From Neoaquamicrobium sediminum (GTDB lineage: Bacteria > Pseudomonadota > Alphaproteobacteria > Rhizobiales > Rhizobiaceae), in NCBI RefSeq assembly GCF_013240295.1, contig NZ_JABETK010000001.1, positions 1,612,001 through 1,676,000 on the forward strand: a stretch of DNA of 64,000 nt, written 5' to 3'. Shown piece by piece: positions 20,478 to 30,729 of the stretch. The notes under the pieces were generated by a model. That model ran no database searches, had not been told where the DNA came from, and saw only the letters and a program-made list of their open reading frames with translations. The first letter of the stretch is position 1, and each line of letters opens with the position of its first letter. Both the position numbers and the translations under genes were made by a program.

Positions 20478-20660
20478 TTCAAGTGGCTCCCTCATGAGCG
20501 GGTGTCCCTTCCTGCATCGAGAAGGGGCTGTAGACGGACAAATTGGGTACAAATTGTGGCATGCCTTTTCCCCGCATGCACGTCCGGCGCGATAAAGGCA
20601 AGCGGCCCTTCCGCTTCGCCGGCCTGTCAGTCTTCGGCCAATATGTATCGGCCGCTGGAA

Positions 20661-20725
20661 GATTTAAACCGTTACAACCGATTTAAACAGAATTGAAAAT
20701 CTTTAAATCGATTAATGATTTGAAA
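20661..20725. promoter_or_regulatory. Repeated GATTTAAA-type motifs in the chvI-pckA intergenic region
   Basis: The 357-base gap between divergent chvI and pckA has an AT-rich stretch with four related 8-9 base motifs. gatttaaac occurs at 20661 and again at 20680 (19 bases apart), tttaaatc (reverse orientation) at 20702, and gatttgaaa at 20717. The last two form an imperfect inverted repeat with a 7-base spacer. They are candidate binding sites for a regulator of either gene, such as ChvI itself or a LacI-type PckR; which one is inference. The remainder of the gap shows no ORF. Confidence 0.5.
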
Positions 20726-20834
20726 TCAATGAGCTTTTCTGTTTCTGAACCTTTCACCTCCAGATCGGGCGCGTTTTTGCAGCAGCGTCGGGAGGGAAAG
20801 TATCTCGGTTCGGCTCCGGTCCTTGGTGGTAGAG

Positions 20835-22445
20835 ATGACAGAAATCGGCCTGCGCAATCCCGACAATGGGATCGACACCTGCGGTTTGAAGACCTCGGGC
20901 ACCGTTCACTACAATCTTGGTCCCGCCGAGCTGGTCGAGCACGCGCTTCGCCGTGACGAAGCGAGACTGACGGCCCACGGTGCACTTGTCGCCACAACGG
21001 GACAGCACACGGGGCGTTCCCCGAAAGACAAGTTCGTCGTGCGGGATGCGAACACCGACGCGCAGGTCTGGTGGGACAACAACAAGCCAATGTCGCCGGA
21101 GCAGTTTGCGCTCCTGCACGACGACTTCCTCGCTCATGCAGCGAAGCTCGATCTCTACGTCCAGGATCTCGTTGGCGGCGCGGACGAGGCGAACAGTCTG
21201 CCGACACGTGTCGTCACGGAATATGCCTGGCATTCGCATTTCATCCGCAATCTGCTGATCCGCCCCGCGCGCGAGGCCCTTTCCAGCTTCGCGCCCAAGA
21301 TGACGATCATCGACCTGCCGTCGTTCAGGGCCGATCCTGCCCGACATGGCTGCAGGACCGAAACGGTCATCGCGATCGACTTCGCACGCATGGTGGTGCT
21401 GATCGGCGGCACGTCTTACGCCGGCGAGATGAAGAAGTCGGTCTTCACCGCGCTGAACTACCTGCTGCCGGCGCGCGGTGTGATGCCCATGCACTGCTCG
21501 GCCAATGAAGGGCCGCAAGGCGACGCGGCCGTGTTCTTCGGCCTGTCCGGCACCGGCAAGACCACGCTTTCGGCCGATCCGCGACGCACGCTCATCGGCG
21601 ACGACGAACATGGCTGGGGCGAAGACGGCATCTTCAATTTCGAAGGCGGCTGCTACGCCAAGACCATCAAGCTTTCGGCCGAAGCAGAGCCCGAGATTTT
21701 CGCGACGACGCGGCGCTTTGGCACCGTACTCGAGAACGTGGTGCTGGATGACAACCGCGTGCCGGACTTCGACGACGGCTCGCTCACCGAGAACACGCGC
21801 TGCGCCTATCCGCTCGACTTCATCCCCAATGCCAGCGCCACGGGGCGGGCTGGTCATCCGAAGAACATCATCATGCTGACCGCCGACGCATTCGGCGTGA
21901 TGCCGCCCATCGCCAGGCTGACGCCGGCTCAGGCGATGTATCACTTCCTTTCAGGCTACACCGCCAAGGTCGCCGGGACGGAAAAGGGCGTCACCGAGCC
22001 CGAGGCGACCTTCTCCACCTGCTTCGGCGCACCGTTCATGCCGCGTCATCCTTCCGAATATGGCAACCTGCTGCGCGATCTCATTGCGCGCCACCGCGTC
22101 GACTGCTGGCTCGTTAATACCGGCTGGACAGGCGGCGCCTACGGTATCGGCAGCCGCATGCCGATCAAGGCGACCAGGGCGCTGCTTTCGGCCGCGCTTG
22201 ACGGCTCCCTGAACGAGGCGGAATTCCGCACCGACGCCAATTTCGGCTTCGAGGTGCCGGTTTCGGTACCGGGCGTGGATGCATCGATCCTCGATCCGCG
22301 CTCGACCTGGGCGGACAAGGAAGCCTACGACCGGCAGGCCAAACGGCTGGTTGGAATGTTCATCGACAATTTCGGCAAGTTCGAAGCCCATGTCGACGCA
22401 AGCACGCTGAGCGCCGCGCCCCGGCTGCAAGAAGCGGCTGAATAG
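20835..22445 (+). CDS. pckA: Phosphoenolpyruvate carboxykinase (ATP)
   Basis: Converts oxaloacetate and ATP to phosphoenolpyruvate, the entry step of gluconeogenesis when cells grow on C4-dicarboxylates. 536 residues. The kinase P-loop is [14 protein letters not shown], flanked by [22 protein letters not shown] with metal and substrate ligands, and [15 protein letters not shown] lies near the N-terminus. The ATG at 20835 ([12 protein letters not shown]) is preferred over a TTG 12 bases earlier, as a GGTAGAG site precedes it. It is divergent from chvI/chvG, whose homologues regulate pckA in Brucella. A hairpin terminator follows. Confidence 0.97.
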   Translation: MTEIGLRNPDNGIDTCGLKTSGTVHYNLGPAELVEHALRRDEARLTAHGALVATTGQHTGRSPKDKFVVRDANTDAQVWWDNNKPMSPEQFALLHDDFLAHAAKLDLYVQDLVGGADEANSLPTRVVTEYAWHSHFIRNLLIRPAREALSSFAPKMTIIDLPSFRADPARHGCRTETVIAIDFARMVVLIGGTSYAGEMKKSVFTALNYLLPARGVMPMHCSANEGPQGDAAVFFGLSGTGKTTLSADPRRTLIGDDEHGWGEDGIFNFEGGCYAKTIKLSAEAEPEIFATTRRFGTVLENVVLDDNRVPDFDDGSLTENTRCAYPLDFIPNASATGRAGHPKNIIMLTADAFGVMPPIARLTPAQAMYHFLSGYTAKVAGTEKGVTEPEATFSTCFGAPFMPRHPSEYGNLLRDLIARHRVDCWLVNTGWTGGAYGIGSRMPIKATRALLSAALDGSLNEAEFRTDANFGFEVPVSVPGVDASILDPRSTWADKEAYDRQAKRLVGMFIDNFGKFEAHVDASTLSAAPRLQEAAE

Positions 22446-22469
22446 AGACAATCCACTGCAACTTTCATG

Positions 22470-22494
22470 AAGGCCCGGTTCAAAGCCGGGCCTT
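22470..22494 (+). terminator. Rho-independent terminator of pckA
   Basis: aaggcccgg and ccgggcctt form a perfect 9-bp stem with a 7-base loop, followed by a T-rich run (tttcttt). It begins 25 bases after the pckA stop. Confidence 0.9.
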
Positions 22495-22545
22495 TTCTTT
22501 GTGTTGCGGTCATGATTGCATGCGGAAAACGGGAGGAAACCGTCG

Positions 22546-23211
22546 ATGCTCGCTATGCACAAACCCTTGGCCTTCGCCGGCTACTCGCCGGAAGAAATGT
22601 CGACGCGCGCAGCCGATTTTCGCGCGTTGATGGACAGGCGACGCACGGTGCGCGATTTCTCCTCGCGGCCCGTGCCCAAGAAACTGATCGAGGATTGCGT
22701 GATGACGGCTGCCACAGCCCCATCGGGCGCAAATCAGCAGCCGTGGACGTTCGTGTGCATCAATGAGCCCGGACTCAAGAGCCAGATCAGGGTGGCGGCC
22801 GAGAAGGAGGAGCGCGACTTCTATAGCGGCCGCGCATCGACCGAATGGCTGGATGCGCTCGCACCGCTTGGCACCGATGCAGACAAGCCGTTCCTCGAGA
22901 CCGCGCCCTGGCTGATTGCCATCTTCGCGCAGCGCTACGGGCTGGGTCCGGATGGCAAACGCGCCAAGCACTATTACGTCCCGGAATCGGTCGGCATCGC
23001 TACCGGCCTGCTGATCGCCAGCCTGCACAATGCTGGTCTTGCGACGCTGACCCATACACCGTCGCCGATGGGCTTTCTGAACGATATTTGCGGCAGACCG
23101 GAGCATGAAAAGGCGCTGATCCTGCTCGTGGCCGGCTATCCCGCCGACGAGGCCAAGGTGCCCGATATCAAGCGCAAGCCGGTCGAGGACGTCATCGTCT
23201 GGAAAGACTAG
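22546..23211 (+). CDS. Nitroreductase family flavoprotein
   Basis: 221-residue FMN-dependent oxidoreductase of the nitroreductase fold. [23 protein letters not shown] and [16 protein letters not shown] are the FMN phosphate and ring-binding segments, and the C-terminal [11 protein letters not shown] is typical of the BluB/iodotyrosine-deiodinase-like branch. The substrate cannot be read from sequence. The ATG at 22546 is chosen because GGGAGGA lies 9 bases upstream; an earlier in-frame TTG at 22516 overlaps that site. It stands alone between the pckA terminator and a chemoreceptor gene. The 213 bases downstream show no ORF with coding character. Confidence 0.9.
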   Translation: MLAMHKPLAFAGYSPEEMSTRAADFRALMDRRRTVRDFSSRPVPKKLIEDCVMTAATAPSGANQQPWTFVCINEPGLKSQIRVAAEKEERDFYSGRASTEWLDALAPLGTDADKPFLETAPWLIAIFAQRYGLGPDGKRAKHYYVPESVGIATGLLIASLHNAGLATLTHTPSPMGFLNDICGRPEHEKALILLVAGYPADEAKVPDIKRKPVEDVIVWKD

Positions 23212-23424
23212 CCTCGTAGCGGCAAAGGCCAATCTGGCGACATCTCGGCGGTTCACCGAGATTTAATCTATTGCGCGTCTTCTGGCGGCGAGGGTCCGGG
23301 CACGCATCGCCCGGCCAGACATGATGTCGAACCTCCGCCGGCGCCGGCATTCCAGACCTTATCTCACCAGATTTCCATGCCCGGGACCGCTTCGGTCGCC
23401 GGATGCCGCTCCGAAGGCTCGACC

Positions 23425-25662
23425 ATGAACCTGTTCGCGTTTCGCATTTCCCATCGCATCGCGCTGATTGCCTTGGTGGGCGTAGTCGGCGTGCTCGCCG
23501 TTGCCGGGCTTCTTGTCTACGAGCGCAGTCTCATCAGTCAGATCGATGCGACGGCTTCTCAGGCGAACCAGGCCGCAGCGGTGACCAGCGAGCTTCAGAT
23601 CGGTCTCCTCGAACTGCGTCGGAACGAAAAGGACTTCTTCCTGAGCCGCGACGAGAAATACGTCGAAATGCATGCGGCGCGCAGTGAAGAGGTCGCCAGG
23701 TCGCTCGAAACGATCGAGGCGATCATCGCTCGCAACCAGCAGCGCGACGTGCCCGGCGAAGGCGTTCTGACACAGGGTTACCAGCGCTATCTCCAGGCGT
23801 TTGGCGAAGCCGTGGAAGTGACCCGACGGCTCGGCGTGAGCGCCGAAAAGGGCCTGCAAAGCGAGCTCCGCGCGGCAACCGGCTTTCTCTCCGAGCAGCT
23901 CGCGCGCATTCCCTATCCCGCGCTGAAAGTCGATGTGGCGCAAATCTTCAACCGTGAAAAGGATTTCGTGGTCACGCCAAGCGAGCAGAACCGCGCCCGC
24001 GTGACCGAGGCAATCGAGACCCTGCGCTCCCGCCCCGGCGGTGTTTTCGGCTCCTCGAGTGGCCATACGGCGGTTATGGCGACGCTGGATGCCTATGAGG
24101 CGACCTTCAAGGATTTTGCCGACGCGTCAGCGCGCAGCCAGGAGCTTGATGCCGAGGTGTCGGAGAGCTTTTCGGCGATCGAGCCGGTCTTTGACCGCAT
24201 CCGCGCGGAGATCGAGAACGTGCGCGGTGAGGTGAGTACTGCGCGCATCAACGCCACGACCTCGATCGAACGCATGGTCATGGTGGCGGTCGGCGGGGTC
24301 CTGCTTGCCGTTCTGGCGTCCGGCTTCCTCGTCTGGCGTTCCGTCGCTCTTCCCATCTCCCGCACGGCGCGTTCGATGCGCGCACTCGCCTCCGGCGAAC
24401 TGGACGTGGAGATACCGGGGCTCGGCCGCCGCGACGAAATCGGCGAGATCGCCGATGCCTTTCAGCTCTTCCGCGAAAACACCATCCGCAAGGTCAACGA
24501 AGAACGCGACGCCGCGGAAGCACGCCAGCGCGAAGCGCGCGAGCGCGATGAACTCGAGCGCGATGAGAAGGAACGCCATGCGCGCGCGCTGCAGCATGCG
24601 GTGGACGTGCTTGCAGATGGCCTGAGCCGGCTGGCAGACGGCGACGTTGCCCAGCGGATCGATGAACCGTTCACGGCATCGATGGAAAGGCTGCGGGCCG
24701 ACTTCAACAACTCGGTCGCAAGATTGCAGGCCGCGTTGCAGACGGTTGGCGAAAACGCCAATGCGATCCACGCCGGCTCGGACGAAATACGGAACGCTTC
24801 CGACGATCTTTCGAAGCGTACTGAACAACAGGCGGCATCCGTCGAACAGACTGCGGCTGCGCTGGAGCAGCTCGTCACGACGGTCCGCGATTCCAGCCGA
24901 CGCGCCGAGGAAGCAGGCGCACTGGTTGCCCGCACGCGGACCGGGGCAGAGCGTTCAGGCGCCATCGTGCAGGACGCGGTCGCGGCGATGGATCGCATCG
25001 AGGTCTCGTCGACGCAGATCAGCACCATCAACGGCGTCATCGACGAGATCGCCTTCCAGATCAGCCTGCTCGCGCTCAATGCCGGGATCGAGGCGGCACG
25101 TGCCGGCGAGGCCGGCCGCGGCTTTGCGGTGGTTGCACAGGAAGTGCGCGACCTCGCCCAGCGGGCCGCCAATGCAGCCAAGGAAATCAATACGCTCATC
25201 ACCACGTCGGGCGAACATGTCCGCGCCGGTGTCGAGCTGGTGGGCGAGGCGGGCGAGGCACTGCGCACCATCGTCTCGGAGGTGCAGGAGATCAGCACCA
25301 ATGTCGTGGCGATCGTCGAGGCGTCCCGCGAACAGGCAACCGGCCTCAACGAGATCAACATTGCCGTCAACCGGATCGACCATGGCACGCAGCAGAATGC
25401 CGCGATGGTCGAGCAGTCGACGGCTGCGAGCCACAAGCTCGCTAGCGAAGCCTCGGCGCTCAACGCTTTGCTGGCACAGTTCAAACTGGGCCGCGAAGCA
25501 CCCGCCAGTAGCCTGCGCGAGCCGAGATCCGTGCCGAAGAATCCGACATCGGGAATCCGCGCCGTCGGTCAGCGCCTCGCCGTTGCATTCCGGGGTGGTT
25601 CCGGCGCCGCAACAGCGCAGGCCGTCACGCCTGCGGACGAGGCTGGTTGGGAAGAATTCTGA
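23425..25662 (+). CDS. Methyl-accepting chemotaxis protein with a C-terminal CheR/CheB-type tether
   Basis: 744-residue transducer. A first membrane helix at about residues 9-31 opens a periplasmic sensor of roughly 250 residues, mostly helical with a paired-helix pattern like HBM domains. A second helix lies at about 284-305, followed by HAMP and a cytoplasmic coiled coil whose tip reads FQISLLALNAGIEAARAGEAGRGFAVVAQEVRDLA in two joined blocks. The protein ends GWEEF, a match to the xWxxF pentapeptide that docks CheR/CheB. The start MNLFAFRISHR at 23425 places the first helix normally. No che genes are nearby, so it must serve a chemotaxis cluster elsewhere; the ligand is unknown. Confidence 0.93.
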   Translation: MNLFAFRISHRIALIALVGVVGVLAVAGLLVYERSLISQIDATASQANQAAAVTSELQIGLLELRRNEKDFFLSRDEKYVEMHAARSEEVARSLETIEAIIARNQQRDVPGEGVLTQGYQRYLQAFGEAVEVTRRLGVSAEKGLQSELRAATGFLSEQLARIPYPALKVDVAQIFNREKDFVVTPSEQNRARVTEAIETLRSRPGGVFGSSSGHTAVMATLDAYEATFKDFADASARSQELDAEVSESFSAIEPVFDRIRAEIENVRGEVSTARINATTSIERMVMVAVGGVLLAVLASGFLVWRSVALPISRTARSMRALASGELDVEIPGLGRRDEIGEIADAFQLFRENTIRKVNEERDAAEARQREARERDELERDEKERHARALQHAVDVLADGLSRLADGDVAQRIDEPFTASMERLRADFNNSVARLQAALQTVGENANAIHAGSDEIRNASDDLSKRTEQQAASVEQTAAALEQLVTTVRDSSRRAEEAGALVARTRTGAERSGAIVQDAVAAMDRIEVSSTQISTINGVIDEIAFQISLLALNAGIEAARAGEAGRGFAVVAQEVRDLAQRAANAAKEINTLITTSGEHVRAGVELVGEAGEALRTIVSEVQEISTNVVAIVEASREQATGLNEINIAVNRIDHGTQQNAAMVEQSTAASHKLASEASALNALLAQFKLGREAPASSLREPRSVPKNPTSGIRAVGQRLAVAFRGGSGAATAQAVTPADEAGWEEF

Positions 25663-25737
25663 CCGGGGTTTCCGCGCCAGCAGCGCCGTTCTATGTAGTG
25701 TTTGCCCGCTTTGCGGGTTCGGACACGGAACAACGGC

Positions 25738-26175
25738 ATGAACGCGGACAGGGGATTGCATATCGCGCCGGGCGTCGAGGTCGGCGCAGACGAGCTCGAG
25801 GAGCAGTTCATCCGTTCCTCCGGGCCCGGCGGCCAGAACGTCAACAAGGTCGCCACCGCCGTGCAGCTTCGGTTCGACGCAGCCAATGCGCCCGGCCTGC
25901 CGGAAAGGGTGCGCGAACGCGCGCTCAAGCTCGCCGGGCAGCGCGCGACCAAGGATGGCGTCATCGTCATCGAGGCTGGACGCTTCCGCACACAGGAGCA
26001 GAACCGGGCGGATGCGCGGGCGCGGCTTGCAGCACTGCTGGCGAAGGCCGCGGAGCCGCCGCCCAAACCGCGCAAAAAGACCAAACCATCAAAAGGCGCG
26101 GTCGAGCGACGGCTGAAGGAAAAGGCCGGCCGCTCCGGCATCAAGAAAATGCGCGGCAAGGTTGCTCCCGACTGA
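25738..26175 (+). CDS. arfB: Alternative ribosome-rescue factor ArfB (peptidyl-tRNA hydrolase)
   Basis: 145-residue class-I release-factor-like protein that frees stalled ribosomes lacking a stop codon. The catalytic GGQ motif (residues 31-33) lies in RSSGPGGQNVNKVAT. The C-terminal tail is rich in Lys/Arg (KPRKKTKPSK to IKKMRGK), as needed to enter the mRNA channel. There is no codon-recognition domain, which distinguishes it from RF1/RF2. The ATG at 25738 gives the family opening. It follows the chemoreceptor by 75 bases on the same strand. Confidence 0.93.
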   Translation: MNADRGLHIAPGVEVGADELEEQFIRSSGPGGQNVNKVATAVQLRFDAANAPGLPERVRERALKLAGQRATKDGVIVIEAGRFRTQEQNRADARARLAALLAKAAEPPPKPRKKTKPSKGAVERRLKEKAGRSGIKKMRGKVAPD

Positions 26176-26285
26176 CCCTGGGCGGCGGTCGCCGAAGCGA
26201 AATCCTTGCTTTTCTTTTCGGTTTCGCTGGGCCAATGTCGCCTCAGGGGCGATCATTTCTTTGCAGACAACAAGGAGACTGCGGC

Positions 26286-26744
26286 ATGGGCCTGTTCAGT
26301 TTTGCGAAATCCATCGGAAAAAAGCTCGGCTTCGGCGACGATGAGGAACCCAAGGTTGAGGAACTCAAGAAGGAACTCGACTCACACGGGCTCGGCACCG
26401 ACAAGGTGCAGGTCGAAGTTGTCGGCGGAAAGGCCGTTCTGAAGGGCTCCGTTGCCGACCAGGCGACGCTGGAAAAGGCCGTCATCGCGATCGGCAACAC
26501 CGCCGGCGTCGAGGCGGTCGAAACCGAACTGGTCGTCGAGGACGCGCCCGACAAGGCCGAGAAGGAGCCAACGCTCTACACCGTGGTGAAGGGCGACAAC
26601 CTCTGGAAGATCGCCGAGCGCCACTACGGCAAGGGCAAGGGCACCAAGCACACGCTCATCTTCGAGGCCAACAAGCCGATGCTCAGCGACCCGGACAAGA
26701 TCTATCCTGGACAGGTGCTGCGGATCCCGCCGCTGGAAGGCTGA
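26286..26744 (+). CDS. BON-LysM domain protein (Kbp/YgaU-like)
   Basis: 152 residues with no signal peptide. An N-terminal BON domain (about residues 20-85, with VEVVGGKAVLKGSVADQ and NTAGVEAVETELVV) is followed by a C-terminal LysM domain (YTVVKGDNLWKIAERHYG to YPGQVLRIP). This is the architecture of E. coli Kbp/YgaU, a cytosolic potassium-binding protein. That function is carried over from the family. The start ATG follows AAGGAG at a good distance (26270s). A perfect hairpin terminator lies 30 bases after the stop. Confidence 0.9.
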   Translation: MGLFSFAKSIGKKLGFGDDEEPKVEELKKELDSHGLGTDKVQVEVVGGKAVLKGSVADQATLEKAVIAIGNTAGVEAVETELVVEDAPDKAEKEPTLYTVVKGDNLWKIAERHYGKGKGTKHTLIFEANKPMLSDPDKIYPGQVLRIPPLEG

Positions 26745-26774
26745 CAGCCAGTATCATCTCTTGAAAATATTCCT

Positions 26775-26800
26775 ATCCGGCGGCTATCATGCCGCCGGAT
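26775..26800 (+). terminator. Rho-independent terminator after the BON-LysM gene
   Basis: atccggcggc and gccgccggat form a perfect 10-bp stem with a 6-base loop, followed by ttgtttt. An upstream ATG at 26789 that could be read as an alkB start lies inside this hairpin. Confidence 0.9.
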
Positions 26801-26821
26801 TTGTTTTATCATGGTAATCTG

Positions 26822-27442
26822 ATGGCTCTGGCTTTACCGCAAGGTGTGAGGCACATACCTGACTTTCTCGACCGTACCGCCCAGGAAGCGCTGCTGGAGG
26901 ATATCCGCGCGGTGGTGCAGGCAGCGCCACTTTATGTGCCCACCATGCCGCGCACCGGAAAGCCGATGAGCGTTCGCATGACCAATTGCGGCTCACTCGG
27001 CTGGGTGACCGACAAGGACCAAGGCTATCGCTATCAGCCGACCCACCCGCTGACAGGCGAACCATGGCCGCCGATCCCCGAACGGCTGATGGCGCTCTGG
27101 CGAGAGGTCGCGCGGTACGAAGCACCGCCGGAGGCCTGTCTCGTCAATTTCTACGAGGCCGACGCGAAGATGGGACTGCACCAGGATCGAGACGAGCAGG
27201 ATTTCGCCGCACCCGTGCTTTCGGTATCGCTGGGCGACACCTGCCGGTTCCGGGTGGGAGAAACGACACGCGGTGGCAGCACGTTATCCTTCAAACTCGC
27301 CAGCGGCGATCTGGTGGTGCTGGGCGGAGAGGGACGCCTCGCCTTCCACGGCGTCGACCGGATCTATCCGGCCACCTCGACGCTCCTGAAAAATGGCGGC
27401 CGCATCAACCTGACGCTGCGGCGGGTCACCAACCCGCGCTAG
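26822..27442 (+). CDS. alkB: AlkB-family Fe(II)/2-oxoglutarate-dependent dioxygenase
   Basis: 206-residue enzyme that oxidatively removes alkyl lesions from nucleic acids. Iron ligands are His120 and Asp122 in LHQDRDE and His176 in LAFHGVDRI. 2-oxoglutarate-binding arginines lie in GGRINLTLRRV (Arg194 and Arg200). TNCGSLGWVTDKDQGYRY matches the substrate lid of E. coli AlkB. The ATG at 26822 is preferred over the one at 26789 because the latter falls inside the preceding terminator hairpin. It is a single-gene unit between that terminator and the PAP2 gene. Confidence 0.93.
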   Translation: MALALPQGVRHIPDFLDRTAQEALLEDIRAVVQAAPLYVPTMPRTGKPMSVRMTNCGSLGWVTDKDQGYRYQPTHPLTGEPWPPIPERLMALWREVARYEAPPEACLVNFYEADAKMGLHQDRDEQDFAAPVLSVSLGDTCRFRVGETTRGGSTLSFKLASGDLVVLGGEGRLAFHGVDRIYPATSTLLKNGGRINLTLRRVTNPR

Positions 27443-27502
27443 GAGAATGTTGAGGTTTGTTAGCTAGGGTCCGCCCGTCAAAGATTGGCAGGAGCCTTGG
27501 CC

Positions 27503-28629
27503 ATGACCGGATTTCTGCGCTGGTGCAGGAACACGATTTCGGAAACTGCGCGGATGGTGCGCGCCGACGCAGCGCTCTATCTGTTCGTTCTGGCCTATAC
27601 CGTGGCAGGGCTTTTCCTGCTTCAGCTCACGGACACTGAAGACAGCGCCACCTACTGGGTCTATGTCCGGCGCTGGGCGATCCTCTTCATTCTGTTCTTC
27701 CCGATGGTCGCCATCATTATCGATGCCGCGCGGGTCGTGCATCGGCTGAACGCCCGCCGCGGTCTTGCCATGCGCCGGGCATTTTCACCCGCGCGCATGG
27801 CCACGCTCGCCTCAGGCGTCGCGCTCCTGATGGTGATGGTGCTGTTCCAGGGAACCTTCACGTCGCTGAAGAACGCAATGACGTACTGGCGCGACGGCTT
27901 CCAATACGACAGAATTCAAGCGGATATCGACCGCCTGCTGCATTTCGGGGTCGACCCGTGGCGACTGCTTTACAGCTTCGGCGAGCACGATGTCATACGC
28001 ACGATGGTTGAGTGGAACTACAACGTGCTGTGGTTCGTGCTCTGCTTCGGCCTGCTATTTTTCGTTGCGACCTCGCCTCGAGCCGCCGCGATCAGGGGGC
28101 GCTACATTACCTGCTTCATGCTGACATGGATCGTGTGCGGCAATGTGTTTGCCACGCTGTTCCTCTCGGCGGGGCCTGCCTTCTATGGTGAAGTGACGGG
28201 CGACGCGGCGCGTTTTGCCGAGCAGCTTGCCTTTCTCGCTCGCGGCGCGGAAAGCCCCAATTCGCGGTTGCCTACCAGGCTTATCTCTGGTCGCTGCATG
28301 AGTCCGGCGCCACGAGCTTCGGCTCCGGCATATCCGCGTTTCCGAGCGTCCATGTCGCGCTCGTCGCCATGAACGCGTTCTTCATCGCCGAATATTCGCG
28401 GCGGCTGGGCATCGCGGCTTTTGCGTATGTCGCGTTCATCATCGCCAGCTCGGTCTATCTGGCCTGGCATTATGCGATCGACGGCTATGTCTCCATAGCG
28501 ATCGTCGCTGTCATCCACGTCTTGGTAAAGCGCTACGCACGGACAGGCATGGCAGACAGGCGAAGGCACATTTCCGCCCCCGAGCCTTCGGCACATCCCG
28601 AGACGGAGGCAGCCGCTACAGCTTCCTGA
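27503..28629 (+). CDS. PAP2-family membrane phosphatase/phosphotransferase (one frame break as assembled)
   Basis: Polytopic membrane protein, corrected length about 375 residues with at least five hydrophobic segments. PAP2 active-site motifs are in the C-terminal third: [17 protein letters not shown] (motif with catalytic His) and [11 protein letters not shown] (second His and Asp). The frame is lost near 28260, where one base is missing after GAESP; both active-site motifs lie beyond the break. Probably dephosphorylates or transfers an isoprenoid or lipid phosphate head group; the substrate is unknown. The start at 27503 has an AGGAG site. The 3' end overlaps the convergent coaA by 14 bases. 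Confidence 0.82.
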
Positions 28630-29581
28630 GGGCCACTTCCTCGATAAGGTGGTTGGCACCCTTGCGCAGGACGAGGTCGGCGCGCGGCCGCGTCGGCAGG
28701 ATGTTCTCCCTGAGGTTCTTCAGGTTGATGTTGGCCCACAGCCCCTCGGCGATGGCGCGCGCGGCTTCTTCGGAGAGCTGCGAATAGCGATGGAAGAAGG
28801 ATTCGGGGTTCTTGAATGCCGTTTCGCGCAATCGCATGAAACGGTCGATATACCAGTGGTGCACCATGTTCTCGTCCGCGTCGATGTAGATCGAGAAATC
28901 GAAGAAGTCGGAAACGAACGGCACGAACTTGCCGTCCTGCGGCAGGTCGCGGGTCTGGAGAACGTTGATGCCTTCGAAGATCAGGATGTCGGGCCGGTCG
29001 ATGGTCACGTAGGCGCCGGGCAGCACGTCGTAGGTCATGTGCGAATAGAGCGGCGCCTGCACGTCCGGCTGGCCGGACTTGATGGCCGACAGGAACCGCA
29101 GCAGCGCGCCGACATCGTAGCTTTCCGGAAAACCCTTGCGCTCCATCAGGTTTTCGCGCCGCAGGACCTCGTTGGGCAGCAGGAAACCGTCAGTCGTCAC
29201 CAGGTCGACCTTCGGGCTCGACGGCCAGCGCTGCAGCAACTCCTTCAGCACGCGCGCCGTGGTCGACTTGCCTACGGCCACGGACCCGGCGATGCCGATG
29301 ATGAACGGCGTCTTGACCGCATTGTCGGAATTGAAGAACACGCGGCGCTGCCGGAAAAGAAGTTGGCTCGCCTCCACATGGGCGGAAAGCAGGCGCGACA
29401 AGGTGAGGTAAATGCGCCTGATCTCGTCGAGATCGACCGGGTCGTTCAGCGAACGCAACCGGCGCACTTCGTCTTCCGCCAGCGTCAGCGGCGTGTCGGC
29501 GCGAAACTCTGCCCAGCGTTCGGCGGAGAAGATGCGATACGGTGAGTATTTCTCGCCGGGCGTCAGTTGGTCCATCGGCAT
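28616..29581 (-). CDS. coaA: Pantothenate kinase (type I)
   Basis: Phosphorylates pantothenate, the first and controlling step of coenzyme A synthesis. 321 residues, type I fold with Walker [18 protein letters not shown]. Downstream are [18 protein letters not shown] and IFEGINVLQ, all conserved in bacterial CoaA, and the C-terminal [22 protein letters not shown] codons at 29581 and 29575 are both possible starts. It is the last gene of the his run, 20 bases after hisE. Confidence 0.96.
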   Translation of the reverse strand: MPMDQLTPGEKYSPYRIFSAERWAEFRADTPLTLAEDEVRRLRSLNDPVDLDEIRRIYLTLSRLLSAHVEASQLLFRQRRVFFNSDNAVKTPFIIGIAGSVAVGKSTTARVLKELLQRWPSSPKVDLVTTDGFLLPNEVLRRENLMERKGFPESYDVGALLRFLSAIKSGQPDVQAPLYSHMTYDVLPGAYVTIDRPDILIFEGINVLQTRDLPQDGKFVPFVSDFFDFSIYIDADENMVHHWYIDRFMRLRETAFKNPESFFHRYSQLSEEAARAIAEGLWANINLKNLRENILPTRPRADLVLRKGANHLIEEVALRKL

Positions 29582-29601
29582 TCGTCCCTGCCCCGGCTCC
29601 C

Positions 29602-29946
29602 TCAGCCAGAATTGCGCGCGGCCTTTTCGGCAACGCCCGAGCGGTTCGTGCGCGCCTCGAGCTCGGCCAGCACTTCATCGAGACTCACGCCGGACAGCGC
29701 GAGCACCACGAGCCAATGATAGAGCAGATCGGCGCTTTCGGAGATCACCGCGTCGCGCTCGCCCTTGACGGCGGCAATGACGGTTTCGACCGCTTCCTCG
29801 CCCATCTTCTGGGCGGCCTTGTCGATGCCCTTGGCAAACAGCCGGGCCGTCCAGGAATCGTCTGCGCCCGAGCTGCCACGCTCGGCCACGATCGTCTCCA
29901 GATCTTTCAGCGAGAACCCTGACAAGGGTGTCTTTCCTCCCGACAT
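29602..29946 (-). CDS. hisE: Phosphoribosyl-ATP diphosphatase
   Basis: Second step of histidine synthesis, hydrolysis of phosphoribosyl-ATP to phosphoribosyl-AMP. 114 residues, all-alpha MazG-like fold with the metal-binding [13 protein letters not shown] and [13 protein letters not shown]. It is a separate gene rather than a HisIE fusion. Its ATG begins directly after the hisF stop with no gap, so the two are likely translationally coupled. Confidence 0.95.
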   Translation of the reverse strand: MSGGKTPLSGFSLKDLETIVAERGSSGADDSWTARLFAKGIDKAAQKMGEEAVETVIAAVKGERDAVISESADLLYHWLVVLALSGVSLDEVLAELEARTNRSGVAEKAARNSG

Positions 29947-30729
29947 TCAGGCGGCGTCGAGCCGCATCGGCAGGCCTGCTTTTGCCATGTGCGCCTTGGC
30001 CTGCGCAATGGTGAAGGTGCCGAAATGGAAGATCGAGGCCGCCAGAACGGCGGTCGCGTGGCCGTCGCGGATGCCCTCGACCAGATGGTCCAGCGTGCCG
30101 ACGCCGCCGGAGGCGATGACCGGCGCGCGCACCGCATCGGCGACTGCGCGGGTCAGGGCCAGATCATAGCCCGCCTTGGTGCCGTCGCGATCCATGGAGG
30201 TCAGCAGGATCTCGCCCGCGCCGAGGTCAACGACCTTGCGGGCGAACTCGACCGCATCGATGCCGGTGGCCTGCCGCCCGCCATGGGTGAAGATCTCCCA
30301 GCGATCCGTCTCGTCGGCCTGTGAGACCTTCTTTGCATCGATGGCCACGACGATGCACTGGTTGCCGAACTTGTCGGCCGCTTCGGCGACGAAGTCGGGG
30401 TTCTTCACCGCCGCGGTGTTGATCGACACCTTGTCGGCCCCCGCCAGCAGCAGCTTGCGGATGTCGGCCACCGCGCGCACGCCGCCGCCGACGGTGAGCG
30501 GCATGAAGCAGTGATCGGCTGTGCGGGCGATCACGTCGAAGATGGTTTCGCGATTGTCCGACGACGCGGTGATGTCGAGGAAGCACAGCTCATCGGCGCC
30601 GGCTTCGTCATAGGCCCTGGCCGATTCCACCGGGTCGCCGGCATCGATCAGGTCGACAAAGCTGATGCCCTTGACGACGCGGCCGTCCTTGACGTCCAGA
30701 CAGGGAATGACGCGCGCCTTAAGGGTCAA
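29947..30729 (-). CDS. hisF: Imidazole glycerol phosphate synthase subunit HisF (TTG start)
   Basis: Cyclase subunit of the HisFH complex; uses ammonia from HisH to form imidazole glycerol phosphate and AICAR. 260-residue TIM barrel with [18 protein letters not shown] (catalytic Asp12), VTLGGG-like [10 protein letters not shown], and [15 protein letters not shown] with the second catalytic Asp. The only start that keeps the conserved opening is TTG at 30729. That TTG overlaps the stop of an upstream 36-codon ORF as TTGA. The upstream ORF repeats the first 16 codons of hisF. Confidence 0.95.
   Translation of the reverse strand: MTLKARVIPCLDVKDGRVVKGISFVDLIDAGDPVESARAYDEAGADELCFLDITASSDNRETIFDVIARTADHCFMPLTVGGGVRAVADIRKLLLAGADKVSINTAAVKNPDFVAEAADKFGNQCIVVAIDAKKVSQADETDRWEIFTHGGRQATGIDAVEFARKVVDLGAGEILLTSMDRDGTKAGYDLALTRAVADAVRAPVIASGGVGTLDHLVEGIRDGHATAVLAASIFHFGTFTIAQAKAHMAKAGLPMRLDAA

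Noticed and set aside
22516..22545. An upstream TTG start for the nitroreductase
   Set aside because: The strong GGGAGGA site is within that extension and fits the ATG at 22546.
26789..26821. An earlier in-frame ATG for alkB
   Set aside because: It lies inside the terminator hairpin of the preceding gene and adds residues outside the family alignment.
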